From NCBI RefSeq assembly GCF_024979235.1, contig NZ_JANLCM010000002.1, forward strand, positions 806,001 through 870,000: a DNA stretch of 64,000 nt. Reading direction: 5' to 3'. Positions 62,899 through 64,000 of the stretch are shown one piece after another. The stretch's first letter is position 1, and the number at the start of each line of letters is the position of its first letter. Below the pieces are notes generated by a model. The model was not told where the DNA came from and made no database searches. It saw nothing but the letters and a program-made list of their open reading frames with translations. Position numbers and translations under genes: made by a program. The DNA comes from Herbiconiux aconitum. Lineage in GTDB: Bacteria; Actinomycetota; Actinomycetes; Actinomycetales; Microbacteriaceae.

Positions 62899-64000
62899 GC
62901 TTGTCCCCCGCCCTCGAGCTCCTTGAAGCCCAGGATCTTGCGGATCAGCATCATCTGCTCGTAATTCAAGATCATCACCTTGTGGCCGATCGCGGGAGCA
63001 GGCAGAGCGAGGAACGCCTTCAACGCGGCCTTGACGTCGAGGTCGACCGACCCGACGGGAATCCCGAGGTAACCCAGGCGCACGGCGAACTGCCAGGCCT
63101 TCGATCCCGTGATCCCGTCGACGTGGTCGAGCGCCGAGAAGTCGATGTCGTAGATCCACGACGGATCGGGCGTGCCTTCGTCGACGGCCATGAACACCTG
63201 CTCCGGGGCGCCCTCGAGCGAGTCGAGGTTGAGTTGCAGGCTCGCCGGGTTCTTCATCATGATGATCTCGATCTGCTCGCCCTCCACCTCGAGCAACTCG
63301 CCGCGGCCGTAGACCGTCTCGAGGGTGTCGAGGGCGCGCGTGACCAGCTCGGGCTTGAAGCGGTCGCCCAGCACGCTGCGTGCGGCAGCGGCGGCGCCGG
63401 CGGCATCGAGGGCGTAGTGCATGCCGCGGGCGGGCAGCTTCACGGAGACCAGGGTGCCGTCGATGTCGAGCGTCGCCCGGGCTCCCTCGAGCGCGACGAC
63501 CTCGACCGCGGCCGGCCGCGACCCGGGTGCGACGGTGGAGTCACCGAAGCGGTCGGCCGACGCTACACCGTGACTCGCGGCATCCACCAGCGCGGGCACG
63601 CCGCCGAAGAACGACACGGCACGACCCTCGCGGGCCGGAATGCGGGCGTCGAGATCGACCAGGAAGTTGTCTTCGCGATTCAGCACCAGACCCTCGGTGG
63701 CAGAGGCGGCGACGCGACCGAGCATCCCGGCCACGCGATCGGGCTCGTGGTAGCGGTTCAGCTGGTCGATCTGGATGTTGAGCAGCAGCACCGTGCGCGG
63801 CTTCAGCAGTTCAGCGAGCCTGGTTCCGTAGCCCTCGTCGACCTCGAGGATCGCGATGTCGGAGTCGAGCCGACCGCCGAGCGACACCTCGGAGAGCAGC
63901 GCCGAGGCGATGCCCTGGGGAAGGTTGCCGCCCGAGGGGTTGGTGAACACCGTCAGACCGTGCTGCCGCATGATGGCGGCGAGCATGTTCGTGGTGGTCG
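62895..64000 (-). CDS. murT: MurT-like Mur ligase subunit lacking the zinc ribbon (5' end outside window)
   Basis: MurT is the Mur-ligase-fold partner of GatD. The gene enters from the right edge: the last visible codons read TTTNMLAAIMRQHGLTVF, the tail of the GKTTT P-loop. Then come TNPSGGNLPQGIASALLSEV, ILEVDEGYGTRLAELLKPRT, LLLNIQIDQLNRYHEPDRVA and the DUF1727 domain (KNPASLQLNLDSL, DPSWIYDIDFSALD, AWQFAVRLGYLGIPV). In the roughly 367 visible residues there is not one Cys, so the Cys4 zinc ribbon usual after the LNREDN motif is missing. The ND/GRD residues before SWIYD are also changed. Confidence 0.85.
   Translation of the reverse strand, partial: TTTNMLAAIMRQHGLTVFTNPSGGNLPQGIASALLSEVSLGGRLDSDIAILEVDEGYGTRLAELLKPRTVLLLNIQIDQLNRYHEPDRVAGMLGRVAASATEGLVLNREDNFLVDLDARIPAREGRAVSFFGGVPALVDAASHGVASADRFGDSTVAPGSRPAAVEVVALEGARATLDIDGTLVSVKLPARGMHYALDAAGAAAAARSVLGDRFKPELVTRALDTLETVYGRGELLEVEGEQIEIIMMKNPASLQLNLDSLEGAPEQVFMAVDEGTPDPSWIYDIDFSALDHVDGITGSKAWQFAVRLGYLGIPVGSVDLDVKAALKAFLALPAPAIGHKVMILNYEQMMLIRKILGFKELEGGGQA

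Overview
The window is a chromosomal segment from a high-GC Gram-positive actinobacterium, most likely a member of the Microbacteriaceae. This is inferred from gene families rather than from any database comparison. GC content is high, genes are tightly packed, and GTG (once TTG) starts are common. Many families are largely actinobacterial: SepH/DUF3071, DUF3000, DUF3093, DUF3159, DUF3710, DUF4193, DUF7455, and a DUF222-type HNH protein. Almost everything is core, vertically inherited housekeeping sequence. I see no phage, insertion sequence, plasmid or CRISPR locus.

Layout. (1) 1-471 is the end of an HNH-endonuclease gene, followed by about 445 bp with no convincing gene. (2) 918-10883 (minus strand) is a long co-directional block running ytxH-like, alaS, ruvX, mltG, aroE, aroC, aroK, aroB, aroQ, efp, nusB. 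It combines most of the shikimate pathway with translation genes and a peptidoglycan-chain terminator. A DUF948 gene and rpsD lie upstream. (3) 12271-16482 holds rarA, divergent from a membrane-anchored cyclophilin and a DUF349 protein, then an AbiEi-like gene. (4) 16483-29396 (minus) holds rel, secF-secD-yajC, ruvB-ruvA-ruvC, yebC, pdxT-pdxS, and a HIT hydrolase with thrS. (5) 29460-32005 holds a small exported protein, a PGPGW membrane protein and a tRNA cluster: Gly(GCC), Cys(GCA) and Val(GAC) on minus, Val(CAC) on plus. (6) 32056-46050 holds an EI24 protein, amtB, zapE, sulfurtransferase-sufE, a hydrolase, DUF3000-rnd, fadA-fadB, a DHFR-like protein and dxs. (7) 46162-55661 holds acnA, a CtpE-like P-type ATPase, a conserved actinobacterial cluster (DUF3159, DUF3710, dut, DUF3093, DUF4193) and sepH. 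(8) 55712-64000 holds a phosphodiesterase, the topoisomerase IV pair (parC, parE) and a GatD-MurT-like pair cut by the right edge.

Two things stand out. First, directly downstream of tRNA-Val(GAC) there are five tandem units of exactly 124 bp. Each carries a copy of the last ~28 bp of the tRNA gene (T arm, 3' acceptor strand, CCA), a long hairpin with partly compensatory changes, and its own intrinsic-terminator-like hairpin. The architecture recalls the E. coli tyrT/RtT repeats but the sequence is unrelated. Second, the GatD homologue has Gly at position 93 where the catalytic Cys belongs, although the partner His is kept. Its MurT partner has no cysteine at all in the visible part, so it lacks the Cys4 zinc ribbon. 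This pair probably cannot supply ammonia from glutamine. In a family known for B-type peptidoglycan, where the D-Glu alpha-carboxyl carries the cross-bridge, it is a reasonable candidate for a re-purposed D-Glu ligase.

Smaller signals are a perfect 26-bp AT-rich palindrome in the acnA promoter region, two dispersed 70-bp palindromic elements, a repeated '-10 box, six bases, start codon' arrangement indicating leaderless mRNAs, and several clear convergent terminators.
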